In this document: positions 50,557 through 59,857 of the stretch, piece after piece
Position numbering within the stretch: the first letter of the stretch is position 1
Layout: each line of letters opens with the position of its first letter
Source: Nocardia lijiangensis NBRC 108240
GTDB taxonomy: Bacteria; Actinomycetota; Actinomycetes; Mycobacteriales; Mycobacteriaceae
Assembly (NCBI RefSeq): GCF_001613045.1
Contig: NZ_BDBP01000021.1
Coordinates: 49,678 to 113,677 of the forward strand
Direction of reading: 5' to 3'
Length of the DNA stretch: 64,000 nucleotides
Translations under genes and position numbers: made by a program
The notes under the pieces: model-generated
What the model was told of the DNA's origin: nothing
The model's input: the letters and a program-made list of their open reading frames with translations, nothing else
Databases searched by the model: none

Positions 50557-52407
50557 TCAACCGAGCGGCAGCCAGCCGTTGGCCGCGGGCAGGGAATCGC
50601 CGTCGATCTCCCGATCGGCCAGTCCGGAACCGACCCGGCCCTGGCCCTCGTTCAGATCGTTGATCAGCTCCGATACCGGATGCGAATCGCTGTAGTGGTA
50701 GCCCTGGGCGAGCGCGAAACCGAGCTCGGTCAGCACCGCCGCCTGGTACTCGGTTTCCACGCCCTCCGCGATGACCTGCAGGTCGAGCGCGCTGCTGAGT
50801 GCGGCGATCACGCCGAGCAGCGGCGGCGCGGGGGAATCGGAGCGGATGGCCGCCACGAAGGATTGGTCGACCTTCAGGATGTCGCTCGGCAGGGTGGCCA
50901 AGCGGCTGAGCGAGGAGTAACCGGTGCCGAAATCGTCGATGGCGATGCGCACGCCCCGGTCGCGCAGCGTGTGCAGATTCGCGATGGCGGTCTGGGATTC
51001 GGCGGCCAGCTCGCTCTCGGTGACCTCGAGCACCAGCTGATCGGCGGGCCATCCGGTACTCGCCAGAATGCCGGACACCCGGTCGGCGTAACCGGATTCG
51101 GCCAGTTCCAGGCCGCTGACATTGACATTGAGTGTCAGGTCCAGCTGCGCGAAGGTCTCCTGCAAGCGGGCCGCGTCGGCGCAGGCCCGGCGCAGCACCA
51201 GCTCGTCCAGATCGGAGATGAGGTCGTATTCCTCCGCGACCCGGATCAGCCCCTCGGTGGTGACGTCCGGCTGCGCGCTGGACGACCAGCGCAGCAGCGC
51301 CTCGACGCCGACCGCCTTGCCGCCGCCCTCGGTCAGGCTGACGATCGGCTGATAGTGCACGTCCAGCGCGCCGCGATCGATCGCCTCGCGCAGTTCGACG
51401 GCCAGCGGCAGCTGCCGGGAGGACTCGAGCACCGTCCGGTTGCGACCGGCCTGCTTGGCGCGGTAGAGACCGACGTCGGCGCGGCTCACCAGCAGCGAAC
51501 CGGACTCGCCCGGCTGCCACGAGGTGACACCCGCCGAGCAGCCGGTCGTGACGGCCGCCCGCAGCTGCTCGGTGAGCAGGATCGCGGCCTGTTCGGTGGT
51601 GTTCGGCAGCAACAGGGCGAAGGCGTCGCCGCCGTAGCGGGCCAGCCGCTGCTCGGGGGTGAGCAGCTTCGACCAGGTATCGGCCACGCGCTGCAGGACC
51701 GCGTCACCCGCGCGGTGGCCGAGGTGATCGTTGATCTTCTGGAAGCGGTCGAGATCGACGAGCACCAGCGAAAGGCCCTGCCCGTTGCGGGTGGCCTGCT
51801 CGATCGCGGTGTTCAGGGCGCGGTCGAAACCGCGGCGATTCAACAGACCGGTGAGCACGTCGATATCGGCTTCGGAGGCCATCCTGGTCAGGATGCCGAC
51901 GACGACGCCGACGCCGAACGTCACACCCGCCGGGATCAGACCCGACCACCAGGGCAGGTCGCGCGCGGGCAGCGCCCACAGACACAGCGCCATGGCGAAG
52001 GCGATGTGCGCCATCGCCTGCGGCCAGCGGAAGAACAGGGCCGCATCGCAGGCGATGAAGACATAGAACGAGGCGAGGCTGATGCCGCCGACAGTGTTCG
52101 GGAACGAATGCACCGCGACCGTCACCAGCACGGTCGCGATCGCGACATAGCCGTGGTGGATGGAATGCGGCAGTCGCGGACCCCACGCGAGCAGCGTCAG
52201 ACCCAGCGCCAGCGCGATCGCCGCCGCTGTGCCGACCAGTGGTCGATTACCCTCATCGCCCGGTGCGATGGCCGTGATCACCAGACCAAGCACACCACCC
52301 ATGACGTAGAACGCCCCGGTGGTCCGAGCCATGACCATTGCCGTCGCCAGCGCCGATGCCGCCCGCACCCGGGTTCGGGTATCGCCGCGCGCCCCGATTC
52401 CTCGCAC
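50557..52407 (-). CDS. Membrane GGDEF-EAL protein with degenerate GGDAF motif
   Basis: A 616-residue c-di-GMP turnover protein. Five or six N-terminal helices (about 25-165) are followed by a GGDEF domain: DIDVLTGLLNRRGFDRAL, VLVDLDRFQKINDHLGHRAG and YGGDAFALLL, where Ala replaces the Glu of GGDEF, so cyclase activity is doubtful. The EAL domain (about 350-590) keeps its catalytic set: GVEALLRW, NVNVSG, EVTESEL, AIDDFGTGYSS, LKVDQSF and IAEGVETE. GTG 52407 is chosen because TAGGCT stands seven bases upstream (leaderless); in-frame ATGs at 52449 and 52338 lack ribosome sites. Likely a phosphodiesterase with a sensory GGDEF-like domain. Confidence 0.88.
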   Translation of the reverse strand: MRGIGARGDTRTRVRAASALATAMVMARTTGAFYVMGGVLGLVITAIAPGDEGNRPLVGTAAAIALALGLTLLAWGPRLPHSIHHGYVAIATVLVTVAVHSFPNTVGGISLASFYVFIACDAALFFRWPQAMAHIAFAMALCLWALPARDLPWWSGLIPAGVTFGVGVVVGILTRMASEADIDVLTGLLNRRGFDRALNTAIEQATRNGQGLSLVLVDLDRFQKINDHLGHRAGDAVLQRVADTWSKLLTPEQRLARYGGDAFALLLPNTTEQAAILLTEQLRAAVTTGCSAGVTSWQPGESGSLLVSRADVGLYRAKQAGRNRTVLESSRQLPLAVELREAIDRGALDVHYQPIVSLTEGGGKAVGVEALLRWSSSAQPDVTTEGLIRVAEEYDLISDLDELVLRRACADAARLQETFAQLDLTLNVNVSGLELAESGYADRVSGILASTGWPADQLVLEVTESELAAESQTAIANLHTLRDRGVRIAIDDFGTGYSSLSRLATLPSDILKVDQSFVAAIRSDSPAPPLLGVIAALSSALDLQVIAEGVETEYQAAVLTELGFALAQGYHYSDSHPVSELINDLNEGQGRVGSGLADREIDGDSLPAANGWLPLG

Positions 52408-52492
52408 GGGGAATAGCCTAGACACAACGCATCTCACTGGTTGCCACATCCCCGGAATCCGGGCATGGCGAACCAGTGGCTATTGCCCGTGG

Positions 52493-53755
52493 TCAGCCCG
52501 CGGGTCGCAGCACGTCGGTGCCGACGAACGGCACCAGCGCCTCGGGAACGCGCACCGAACCGTCGGCCTGCTGGTGGTTCTCCAGCAGCGCGACGAGCCA
52601 CCTGGTGGTTGCCAACGTGCCGTTCAAAGTGGCTGCGATCTGCGGTTTTCCGTTCTCGTCGCGGTAGCGCACGGCGAGGCGGCGGGCCTGGAAGGTGGTG
52701 CAGTTGGAGGTCGAGGTGAGCTCGCGGTAGGTCTGCTGGCTCGGCACCCAGCCCTCGCAGTCGAACTTGCGCGCCGCCGAGCTACCCAGATCGCCCGCCG
52801 CGACATCGATGATGCGGTAGGGCACGTCGATGGCCGCGAGCATCTCCCGCTCCCAGGCGAGCAGGCGCCGGTGCTCGGCGTCGGCCTCCTGCGGCGTGGT
52901 GTAGACGAACATCTCGACCTTGTCGAACTGGTGCACCCGGATGATGCCGCGGGTGTCCTTGCCGTAGCTGCCCGCCTCGCGGCGGAAACACGACGACCAG
53001 CCCGCGTACCGCTTGGCGCCGCCGCTGAGATCGAGGATCTCGCCCGAGTGGTAGCCGGCCAGCGGCACCTCCGAGGTGCCGACCAGGTACATGTCGTCGT
53101 CGGCCAGGTGGTAGACCTCCGCCGAGTGCTTGCCGAGGAAGCCGGTCCCCGACATGATCTCCGGGCGCACCAGCACCGGCGGGATCATCATGGTGAATCC
53201 GTTGGCGACGGCCTTCTGCGCGGCCAGCTGGAGCAGGCCGAGCTGCAGCAGCGCGCCGTAGCCGGTGAGGAAGTAGAACCGCGCGCCCGACACCTTCGCG
53301 CCGCGCTCCATGTCGATCACGCCGAGCGCCTCGCCGAGCTCCAGGTGGTCCTTCGGCTCGAAGTCGAATTCGCGTGGCGTTCCCACGGTTTCGAGGACGA
53401 TGTAATCGTCCTCGCCGCCCGCGGGCGCGCCTTCCTGCACGACGTTCGAGATCGCCCGCTGCGCGGCGTCCAGGTCGGCGTCGGCGGCGTGCTGGGCCGC
53501 CTCGGCCTCCTTGACCTTCACCGACATCTCCTGCGCCTGCGACAGCAGCGCCGGGCGCTCCTCCTTGGACGCCTTGCCGACCAGCTTGCCCATCGCCTTG
53601 TGTTCGGCGCGCAGGTTGTCGGCGGTGGCGACCGCGGCGCGCCGCGCCGAGTCCGCCTCCAGGAGGGCGTCGACGAGGGCGGGGTCTTCGCCGCGGGCGC
53701 GCTGCGAGGCGCGCACCACGTCGGGGTCCTCCCGCAGGAGTCGGAGGTCGATCAT
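52493..53755 (-). CDS. serS: Seryl-tRNA synthetase
   Basis: A 420-residue class II aminoacyl-tRNA synthetase charging tRNA-Ser. The N-terminal coiled-coil arm (about 28-100) reaches the long variable arm of the tRNA. Motif 2 is [20 protein letters not shown] followed by FDKVEMF near residue 262, and motif 3 [18 protein letters not shown] near residue 385. [15 protein letters not shown] precedes motif 3. Start ATG 53755. Position between the GGDEF-EAL gene and the divergent ALDH-like gene matches the mycobacterial backbone (Rv3834c). Confidence 0.97.
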   Translation of the reverse strand: MIDLRLLREDPDVVRASQRARGEDPALVDALLEADSARRAAVATADNLRAEHKAMGKLVGKASKEERPALLSQAQEMSVKVKEAEAAQHAADADLDAAQRAISNVVQEGAPAGGEDDYIVLETVGTPREFDFEPKDHLELGEALGVIDMERGAKVSGARFYFLTGYGALLQLGLLQLAAQKAVANGFTMMIPPVLVRPEIMSGTGFLGKHSAEVYHLADDDMYLVGTSEVPLAGYHSGEILDLSGGAKRYAGWSSCFRREAGSYGKDTRGIIRVHQFDKVEMFVYTTPQEADAEHRRLLAWEREMLAAIDVPYRIIDVAAGDLGSSAARKFDCEGWVPSQQTYRELTSTSNCTTFQARRLAVRYRDENGKPQIAATLNGTLATTRWLVALLENHQQADGSVRVPEALVPFVGTDVLRPAG

Positions 53756-53916
53756 GGGCTATCAGCCTAGTCGGCGGGCCTTCGGCGTTTCACCCCGATA
53801 TCGGTCTGCGGGTCCCGTGGGTCCGATCGGCCACAACGGCCCGCGCTCGCTGACCTGTTTGCGCCGATCTGTCCAGTTCCTGGCCGCCCGGGGCGCGACG
53901 CGCGCATAGTTGGCTT

Positions 53917-55617
53917 GTGGGCACGACTTTCGACGAGACGACCATCGACAACGCCCTTGCCGACCTGTCCGCGGGCGAGAAGACATGGGCCGCGATTCCG
54001 CTGCGCAGGCGCAGAGAACTGCTCGACGAGCTGCACAAACGCACCGGCCGCTTCGCGGGCGACTGGGTGCGGGCCGCCTGCACCGTCAAGGACCTCGACG
54101 CGGACTCGCCGCTGGTCGGCGAGGAGTGGATGTCCGGCCCGATGGCGCTCCTGCAGGCCACCGCCGCTCTCTCCGCCACCCTGGCGAAGCTGGAGGCCGG
54201 GCGCAGCCCGCTGGACGGCGTCCGGCTGACCACCGCACCCGGCGACCGGGTCGCGGTGCCGGTCCTGCCCCTCGACACCTACGACCGGCTGCTGCTCAGC
54301 GGGTTCCGCGGCGAGGTCTGGCTGCGCCCCGGCGTGGACGCCGACAGCGCGCGCCGCCGAGCCGGGCTCGGCCAGCTGGATCCCGCCGCGACCGGCGGCA
54401 TCGGCGCGGTGCTCGGCGCGGGCAACATCACCTCGATCCCGCCGCTGGACACGCTCTACGAGCTGTACGCGCACAATCGCGTCGTCGCGCTCAAGCTCAA
54501 CCCGATCACCGATCCGCTGTTCACGGTGTTCGAGATGGTCTTCGCGCCGTTCATCGAGCTGGGCGTGCTGCGGATTCTGCTCGGCGGCGCGGAGGCGGGC
54601 GGCTATCTGGTGCGTCATCCGGACGTCGCGCACGTGCACATGACCGGCAGCGCGGGCACCCACGACGCGATCGTCTGGGGGCGCGGCGCCGAAGGCGCGG
54701 CGAACCGGCGTGCGGGCACACCGCTGCTGGACAAGCCGATCACCAGCGAGCTGGGCGGCGTCTCCCCCACCATCGTGGTCCCGGGCGACTGGTCGGACGC
54801 GGATCTGAGCTTCCAGGCCGAGCACATCGCGACCCAGCGGCTGCACAACGGCGGCTACAACTGCGTGGCCGCGCAGGCCGTCGTGCTCGGCGCGGACTGG
54901 CCGCAGAAGGACCGCTTCCTCGACGAACTGCGCACGGCGCTCGAGCTGGCGCCGCAGCGGACGCCCTACTACCCGGGCAGCGACAGCCGCGTCGCCGACG
55001 CGCTCGCGTCCTACCCGGAGGCAGAGCGGCTCGGCCAGGGCCGGGTGCTGATCGACGGACTGCCCGCCGCCGACACGCCGCTGTTGCGCACCGAGTACTT
55101 CTCGCCGGTGCTCGGCGTTGTCGAGCTGCCCGGACGCGGCGGCGAATTCCTCCAGCGTGCGGTCGATTTCGCCAACTCCGAACTGACCGGAACGCTGGGC
55201 GCCAACGTGCTCGCGGATCCCAAGACCATCGGCAGGCTCGGCATAGCCTTCGACCGCGCCGTGGAGCGGCTGCGCTACGGCACCGTCGCGGTGAACGCGT
55301 GGACCGGCCTGGCCTTCCTGTCGCCGCGCGCCACCTGGGGCGCGTTCCCCGGCCACACCCTCGACGACGTGCAGAGCGGAATCGGCGTGGTGCACAATGC
55401 CTTCCTGCTCGACGAGGTGGAGCGCACGGTGGTGCGCGGGCCGTTCCGGCCGGTGCCGCGGTCGCTGCTCGGCGGCGAGCTCGCGCTCTCGCCCAAACCG
55501 CCGTGGTTCGTCGGCAACGGCACCGCCGCCGCGACGGGCCGCAAGCTCACCGAGTTCTACGCCGATCGCAATCCAGCGCGGCTGCCCGGTGTGTTCCTGT
55601 CCGCGTTTCGCGGTTGA
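53917..55617 (+). CDS. Aldehyde dehydrogenase-superfamily protein
   Basis: A 566-residue protein, longer than the usual 480-500 of the family. The nucleotide-binding region includes VLGAGNITSIPPLDTLYELY and LKLNPITDPL (Lys of the LKP motif). MTGSAGTHDAIVWGRG corresponds to the FTGS region, ELGGVSPTIVVPGDW to the glutamate motif, and HNGGYNCVAAQAVVL to the active cysteine. All key residues appear present, but spacing is unusual, so the substrate may be atypical, for example coniferyl-type or acyl-linked aldehydes. GTG 53917 lies six bases after CATAGT, suggesting a leaderless mRNA. Divergent from serS. Confidence 0.87.
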   Translation: MGTTFDETTIDNALADLSAGEKTWAAIPLRRRRELLDELHKRTGRFAGDWVRAACTVKDLDADSPLVGEEWMSGPMALLQATAALSATLAKLEAGRSPLDGVRLTTAPGDRVAVPVLPLDTYDRLLLSGFRGEVWLRPGVDADSARRRAGLGQLDPAATGGIGAVLGAGNITSIPPLDTLYELYAHNRVVALKLNPITDPLFTVFEMVFAPFIELGVLRILLGGAEAGGYLVRHPDVAHVHMTGSAGTHDAIVWGRGAEGAANRRAGTPLLDKPITSELGGVSPTIVVPGDWSDADLSFQAEHIATQRLHNGGYNCVAAQAVVLGADWPQKDRFLDELRTALELAPQRTPYYPGSDSRVADALASYPEAERLGQGRVLIDGLPAADTPLLRTEYFSPVLGVVELPGRGGEFLQRAVDFANSELTGTLGANVLADPKTIGRLGIAFDRAVERLRYGTVAVNAWTGLAFLSPRATWGAFPGHTLDDVQSGIGVVHNAFLLDEVERTVVRGPFRPVPRSLLGGELALSPKPPWFVGNGTAAATGRKLTEFYADRNPARLPGVFLSAFRG

Positions 55618-55677
55618 GCGCGCCGATTCGGCCAGGTCGTGGCACCGGAGGGCAGACGGCTGCCATGATGGAGCGCA

Positions 55678-56820
55678 ATGTCCTCCGATGATGTGTCCCA
55701 GACTCCGCAGCCCGAGAAGCCGCCGACGGGTCGATCGGCGCGCTCGGGTTCGTTCCCTCGATCCCTCGCGTCCGCGCGCGACGCGCTAGCCGAAGGCGGC
55801 GGGCTGCACCTGTCCGCGCCGACGCTGCGCTGGGGGCTGCTCGCCGTCGCGGCGGGCGCCGTTGCCGCGGCCTTGGTCACCCTGTTCGTGACCGGCTTCG
55901 ACAACGAGGCAGGCCTCGAGGCGCACAACCCCGGCGCGCCCGCGCAGACCGTGCTGGACAAGGAATTCGGCACCGCCGCCAAGGGCGACTGCCTGAGCTG
56001 GACCAAGTCCGACCGCAGCGACCTGGTGAAGGTGTCCTGCGGCAGCAGGCACCTGTTCGAGGTCGCCGCCGACATCGACATGAGCAGATACCCCGGCGTG
56101 GAATTCGGGCCGGGCTCGCGCTTCCCGGATTCGCTGCGGCTCACCGAGCTCAAGGAAGAGCACTGCGTGCCCTCGGTGCAGCAGTACATGAGCGGGAAGT
56201 TCGATCCGCGCGGGCGCTATGTCGTCGGCCTGATGTACCCGAGCCCGGACGGCTGGAAGCATGGCGACCGCACGCTGCGCTGCGGCCTGCAGTTCTCGGG
56301 CAGCACGGGCACGCCGCTGCCGTCGCAGGGCAGCGCGGCGGAACACGACCAGTCCAGGGTGTTCCAGCCGGGCATCTGCCTCGGCATCAACCAGAATCTG
56401 CCAACCGATCCGGTGGACTGCGCGCAGGCGCACGCGGTGGAGATCGTCGCCACCGTCGATCTCGGCGCCCATTTCAACGGCGGCCCGCCCGCCAAGGAGG
56501 AGCAGGACAGGTACGTCGAGGAGGAGTGCGCCAGGTTGGCCACCGATTACCTCGGCTCGCCCGAGGCGATCCGCGACAAGACACTGACGCTGTTCTTCGA
56601 CTACCTCGACGCCCGCAGCTGGATGGCGGGCAGCCGCAAGCTGGACTGCATGGTCGGCAAGGGCACCGACGGCGAGGGCTTCGCGCCCATCACCGGTTCG
56701 GCCAAGGGCGAGATCCTGATCAACGGCCAAGCCCCTGTGCCGCCGCCGAATTCGGGTCGCTCCACACCCGCACCGCTGCCCGGCGCGGCTCCGCTGCCGC
56801 CGCAGCCGAGGCCCCGGTAG
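55678..56820 (+). CDS. Septum formation family membrane protein
   Basis: A 380-residue single-span membrane protein like the mycobacterial Rv3835. A cytoplasmic Ser/Pro-rich head (about 1-50) is followed by one helix at about 52-75 (WGLLAVAAGAVAAALVTLFV). Outside are two similar Cys-containing halves: GDCLSWTKSDRSDLVKVSCG with HLFEVAADIDMSRYPG, and GICLGINQNLPTDPVDCAQA with HAVEIVATVDLGAHF. The C-tail is Pro rich. CATGAT lies eight bases before the ATG. It is followed 13 bases later by the metallopeptidase gene, with which it probably forms an operon. Domain members are found at actinobacterial division sites; the molecular role is unknown. Confidence 0.85.
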   Translation: MSSDDVSQTPQPEKPPTGRSARSGSFPRSLASARDALAEGGGLHLSAPTLRWGLLAVAAGAVAAALVTLFVTGFDNEAGLEAHNPGAPAQTVLDKEFGTAAKGDCLSWTKSDRSDLVKVSCGSRHLFEVAADIDMSRYPGVEFGPGSRFPDSLRLTELKEEHCVPSVQQYMSGKFDPRGRYVVGLMYPSPDGWKHGDRTLRCGLQFSGSTGTPLPSQGSAAEHDQSRVFQPGICLGINQNLPTDPVDCAQAHAVEIVATVDLGAHFNGGPPAKEEQDRYVEEECARLATDYLGSPEAIRDKTLTLFFDYLDARSWMAGSRKLDCMVGKGTDGEGFAPITGSAKGEILINGQAPVPPPNSGRSTPAPLPGAAPLPPQPRPR

Positions 56821-56833
56821 GTCGCGTTCACCC

Positions 56834-57184
56834 ATGACGGTCTTCATGTCCGAGGACCGGTTCGAAGAACTGGTCTCCGACGCGCTCGATCTCATTCCGG
56901 CCGAACTCGCGCGCGCCATCGACAATGTGGTCGTGCTGATCGAACCGCGCAATATGGAAGACCCGCATTTGCTCGGGCTCTATCACGGAATCGCGTTGAC
57001 AGAGCGTGACAGTCAATACGGCGGCGCGCTGCCCGACACCGTGACCATCTATCGCGACGCGATTCTGGAGATTTGCGCCGACGAGGAAGAGGTGGTCGAA
57101 GAGGTCGCGATCACCGTGATCCATGAGATCGCACACTATTTCGGCATTGACGAAGACCGGTTGCATCAGCTGGGATGGGGCTAG
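56834..57184 (+). CDS. Zincin-like metallopeptidase family protein
   Basis: A 116-residue protein with the zinc motif HEIAHYFGIDEDRL (HExxH plus downstream Asp/Glu) at about residues 97-110, preceded by EEEVVEEVAITVIHE. The N-terminus EDRFEELVSDALDLIPAELA and VVLIEPRN, LLGLYHGIALTERD are typical of the small metallopeptidase family (Rv3836 type). It has no signal peptide and is predicted to be cytoplasmic. Start ATG 56834; the neighbouring septum-formation gene ends 13 bases upstream. Peptidase activity is not proven for the family. Confidence 0.87.
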   Translation: MTVFMSEDRFEELVSDALDLIPAELARAIDNVVVLIEPRNMEDPHLLGLYHGIALTERDSQYGGALPDTVTIYRDAILEICADEEEVVEEVAITVIHEIAHYFGIDEDRLHQLGWG

Positions 57185-57284
57185 TCTTTACCAAGTCGCC
57201 GGTGCGAAGCCGCGTCATCCGGACGGACACGGTGCGCAGGGGAGCGCGGGCGGCTGGCAAGATCGCAAAGAAGTAGGGGATTCG

Positions 57285-57353
57285 ATGGAACCGATCGCGT
57301 GGCTGTCGCGTCCTATCACTCGTAGGGGGAATTCTCGTGGTTCCGCCCCATAG
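57285..57353 (+). CDS. Possible 22-residue leader peptide before the PE gene
   Basis: AGTAGGGGATTCG precedes an ATG that opens MEPIAWLSRPITRRGNSRGS followed by AP and TAG. The frame ends 23 bases before the PE start codon, which has its own AGAAGGAG. The peptide is Arg rich, like the one before the MBL-Rieske gene. Its existence is suggested only by the ribosome site and position. Confidence 0.3.
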   Translation: MEPIAWLSRPITRRGNSRGSAP

Positions 57354-57376
57354 CCGCCACTAGAAGGAGTCGAGTA

Positions 57377-57700
57377 ATGGTTGGCCACGTATCGATCTCG
57401 CCCGAGATCATCCTCGCCGCCGCTGCCGAGCTGGACCTGCTGGCCGAACGGCTGGCCGGCGCCGCGGCGATCACCGCCCCGGCGACGCACGTCATTCCGT
57501 CCGGCGCCGACGAGGTGTCGCTCATCGCCGCCCACCACTTCAACAAGGCCGCCGCGACGCACGACGGCTCCGTCGCCCAGGGCATTCTCGAGCTGCACCA
57601 TGCCGCGGCCGTGCTGCGCATGCAGCTCGCCACCCACGTCGCCGAGGACGTGGTCAAGGCGGGCGTGATGCGCGGCGTCGCGGGCACCATCGGCGCCTGA
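57377..57700 (+). CDS. PE-family protein
   Basis: A 107-residue, all-helical protein starting MVGHVSISPEIILAAAAELD, with IPSGADEVSLIAAHHFNKAA at the turn and VAQGILELHHAAAVLRMQLA in the second helix. The length, helical hairpin and position directly before a PPE and an EspG gene mark it as a PE-type partner secreted by an ESX (type VII) system. The protein contains no tyrosine, so the usual YxxxD/E export motif is absent in its standard form. AGAAGGAG precedes the ATG. Its C-terminus ends right after the PE core without any extension. Confidence 0.75.
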   Translation: MVGHVSISPEIILAAAAELDLLAERLAGAAAITAPATHVIPSGADEVSLIAAHHFNKAAATHDGSVAQGILELHHAAAVLRMQLATHVAEDVVKAGVMRGVAGTIGA

Positions 57701-57734
57701 TCGCGGACATCGAGACACAAGGGGAGAAACAAGC

Positions 57735-58892
57735 ATGACCGCAGGTATCACCGGGGTGTTCTGGCTGCCCCGCATGGCCGAAACGAACTCCGCGCTGCTC
57801 CACTCGGGCGCGCACGCCATTCCGATCTCGGCCGCCGCCACCGCGTGGGGCGGGCTCACCGCGGCGTGGGTCGACGCGACCGCGACTGTCACCCGCGTGA
57901 TGGCCGAGCTCGGCGTCGGCATGCAGGGTGTGAACGGCATCGCGGCCCTGTCCCGGCTGGTCGGATTCACCGGCTGGGCCGAGCAGCAGGGCGTGATGGC
58001 CGCCGCGATGGGATCGAAGGCCGCGGCGAACGCGACCGCCTACACCGTCGCCGCGCTCACGATGCCGAGCCCGCCCGAGATCGTCGCCACCGTCGGCGCC
58101 GTCATCGCCTCGGCGAACCCGCCCGGTGCGGTATCCGGCGCGCTGGAGGCCGCCGAGGTCGCCAAGCACGCGATGGACATCCGCGCCGCGCTGGTCATGG
58201 AGACCTACGAGGCCGCGACGTCCGTGACCGTGTCCACCCCGGGCGAGTTCCACAACCCGCCTTCGATCGCCAACGGCGCGGGCAGCGCGGACCCCGGCTC
58301 CGCCGAGGCCACCTTCCAGGGTGACCCGGTGCAGTCGGCCATCGCGACCGCCGTCTCGGTGGTGAACAACCCGGCCATCGCCAGCGCCGCGACCCAGGTC
58401 GCGAACGTGGCGGGCACCGTCGCCACCGGCGGTGTGAGCACCGTCGGCAATATCGGCGCCAACGCCATCGCGGCGGTCACCAGCGCGACCGCGCCGAGCG
58501 TCGCACCCGCGGCCCCGATGACGATGATGGCGGGCGGCATGGCGGGCGCCGCGGCGACCACCGGCGCCACCCGTTCGGCGACCTTCGGGCCGGGCAGCGT
58601 CAACCTGAACAATGGCTCGCTGAAGCTGCCGGAGGGCTGGGGTGCAGGTCTGCCGACCAACGCGCCCGCCGCGGCCCCGGTCGCCGAGGTCGTCGCCCGG
58701 GTCGATGCCGCGCCGGTCCGTCCGGCCGCGAGCAACCCGGCCGGAAGCCCGCTGCTCGGGAACACGCGCGGCGCCGAGGACGACGAGTCGGAGCACAAGG
58801 GCGCGGACTACCTGCGCGGCGATCACTTCACCGACGGCCGTTTCTCCGCCGATGGCGTCATCGGCGCCGACCCCGCCGGGACGGCTAAGTGA
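57735..58892 (+). CDS. PPE-family protein
   Basis: A 385-residue protein starting MTAGITGVFWLPRMAETNSA. The first 170 residues are helical and Ala rich (AIPISAAATAWGGLTAAWVD, LSRLVGFTGWAEQQGVMAAA), matching the long helical bundle of PPE proteins that pairs with PE. The remainder is Ala/Pro/Thr-rich linker and a charged end with EDDESEHKGADYLRGDHF, an ending typical for actinobacterial T7SS-linked proteins. GGGGAGAAACAAGC precedes the ATG. It overlaps the EspG gene by four bases (GTGA). Classical PPE at positions 8-10 is not exact, so the call rests on context and fold. Confidence 0.75.
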   Translation: MTAGITGVFWLPRMAETNSALLHSGAHAIPISAAATAWGGLTAAWVDATATVTRVMAELGVGMQGVNGIAALSRLVGFTGWAEQQGVMAAAMGSKAAANATAYTVAALTMPSPPEIVATVGAVIASANPPGAVSGALEAAEVAKHAMDIRAALVMETYEAATSVTVSTPGEFHNPPSIANGAGSADPGSAEATFQGDPVQSAIATAVSVVNNPAIASAATQVANVAGTVATGGVSTVGNIGANAIAAVTSATAPSVAPAAPMTMMAGGMAGAAATTGATRSATFGPGSVNLNNGSLKLPEGWGAGLPTNAPAAAPVAEVVARVDAAPVRPAASNPAGSPLLGNTRGAEDDESEHKGADYLRGDHFTDGRFSADGVIGADPAGTAK

Positions 58893-59722
58893 CGATTCTG
58901 GGAGCGGGCCGCGGCCCGTCGATGCTCGGGGGCGTCACGTTGTCGCTCGACGAAATGCAGTTTCTCCTGGAGAAACTGCAGATCGACGAGCTTCCCGTCG
59001 TGCTGCAAGCGATGGGGCGCTACGACAACCAGACCGACCACGATGCCGCGATGGACGTGGCCGCCCAGGTACTCACCGAGCGGGACTTCCTGATCGACGG
59101 CCTCGTCCACCGGGAACTCGAGGATCGGTTGCGGACGCTCTACCGGCCGCACTGGGTACTCGCGCTGCGGTGGGTCGTCGAGGGACAGGTCAGCCGGATG
59201 TGTCTCGCGAAGGGTGACGACCTGGTGGTCGTCGCCCTCCGCGGGCCGGAGTCCTACGTCATCGACGAGGTCGAAGAGGATCTGCCGGGGCCCATCGTCG
59301 CGGCGCTCGGCCCCGCCGAGCCGCTCGAGCTGGAGAGCATGAACGCCCAGACCGAGTTGCTCGCGCCGATCTTCGGCGAAACCGGCGATGCCGCGGCAAC
59401 GGCCCACCGGTTGGCGAAGGTGTGCAACCCGAACCGCGACGCGCAGGTGCTGGCCTCGGCGCTGGTCGAAATCCATTCGCACGTGCAGATTTCCGGTGTG
59501 GCGTACGGCGACGGCACCCGGGACATCTCGGACAACCACATCGCGATCTTCAACACCCGCGGCGGAAGGTTCCTGATCACCGCCAGCGTCGCCGACGACG
59601 GCACGAAGTGGTCGTCGATCAGCTCCGGCACCACGGCGCGGCTGCGCACCGCGCTGCTGGATCTGATCAATTCGCTGCCGGAGCGGGAGGATTTTCCGCA
59701 GACCGCGACCAAGCGGTCCTGA
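58889..59722 (+). CDS. ESX secretion-associated chaperone EspG-like
   Basis: A 277-residue cytosolic protein resembling the EspG family, which binds the PPE tip of PE-PPE dimers and delivers them to the type VII secretion machine. Family-like stretches are TLSLDEMQFLLEKLQIDELP, LTERDFLIDGLVHRELEDRL and LRTLYRPHWVLALRWVVEGQ, then FNTRGGRFLITASVADDGTK and SGTTARLRTALLDLINSLPE. It starts with GTG overlapping the PPE stop. The three genes thus form a coupled substrate-chaperone unit. No EccB/C/D/E or mycosin gene is present in the window. Confidence 0.83.
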   Translation: MTILGAGRGPSMLGGVTLSLDEMQFLLEKLQIDELPVVLQAMGRYDNQTDHDAAMDVAAQVLTERDFLIDGLVHRELEDRLRTLYRPHWVLALRWVVEGQVSRMCLAKGDDLVVVALRGPESYVIDEVEEDLPGPIVAALGPAEPLELESMNAQTELLAPIFGETGDAAATAHRLAKVCNPNRDAQVLASALVEIHSHVQISGVAYGDGTRDISDNHIAIFNTRGGRFLITASVADDGTKWSSISSGTTARLRTALLDLINSLPEREDFPQTATKRS

Positions 59723-59738
59723 TCCGACGTTCCGAGCG

Positions 59739-59803
59739 CTCGCAACACGTTCCACGCCTCGCACAGGTTCCGGCCTCTGCGGGGCGTTGAAATGTGTTGC
59801 GAG
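59739..59803. terminator. Nested double hairpin between espG-like and phosphoglycerate mutase genes
   Basis: Outer arms CTCGCAACAC (59739-59748) and GTGTTGCGAG (59794-59803) are perfect. The inner stem has arms ACGCCTCGCACAGG (59754-59767) and CCTCTGCGGGGCGT (59774-59787) with two mismatches. It lies between convergent genes and belongs to the class A hairpin family. Confidence 0.75.
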
Positions 59804-59857
59804 GGTTCGTGACCGGCCGGATGTAGTGGTACGGCCGCGGCGAAGGCGGGGTAGGAC

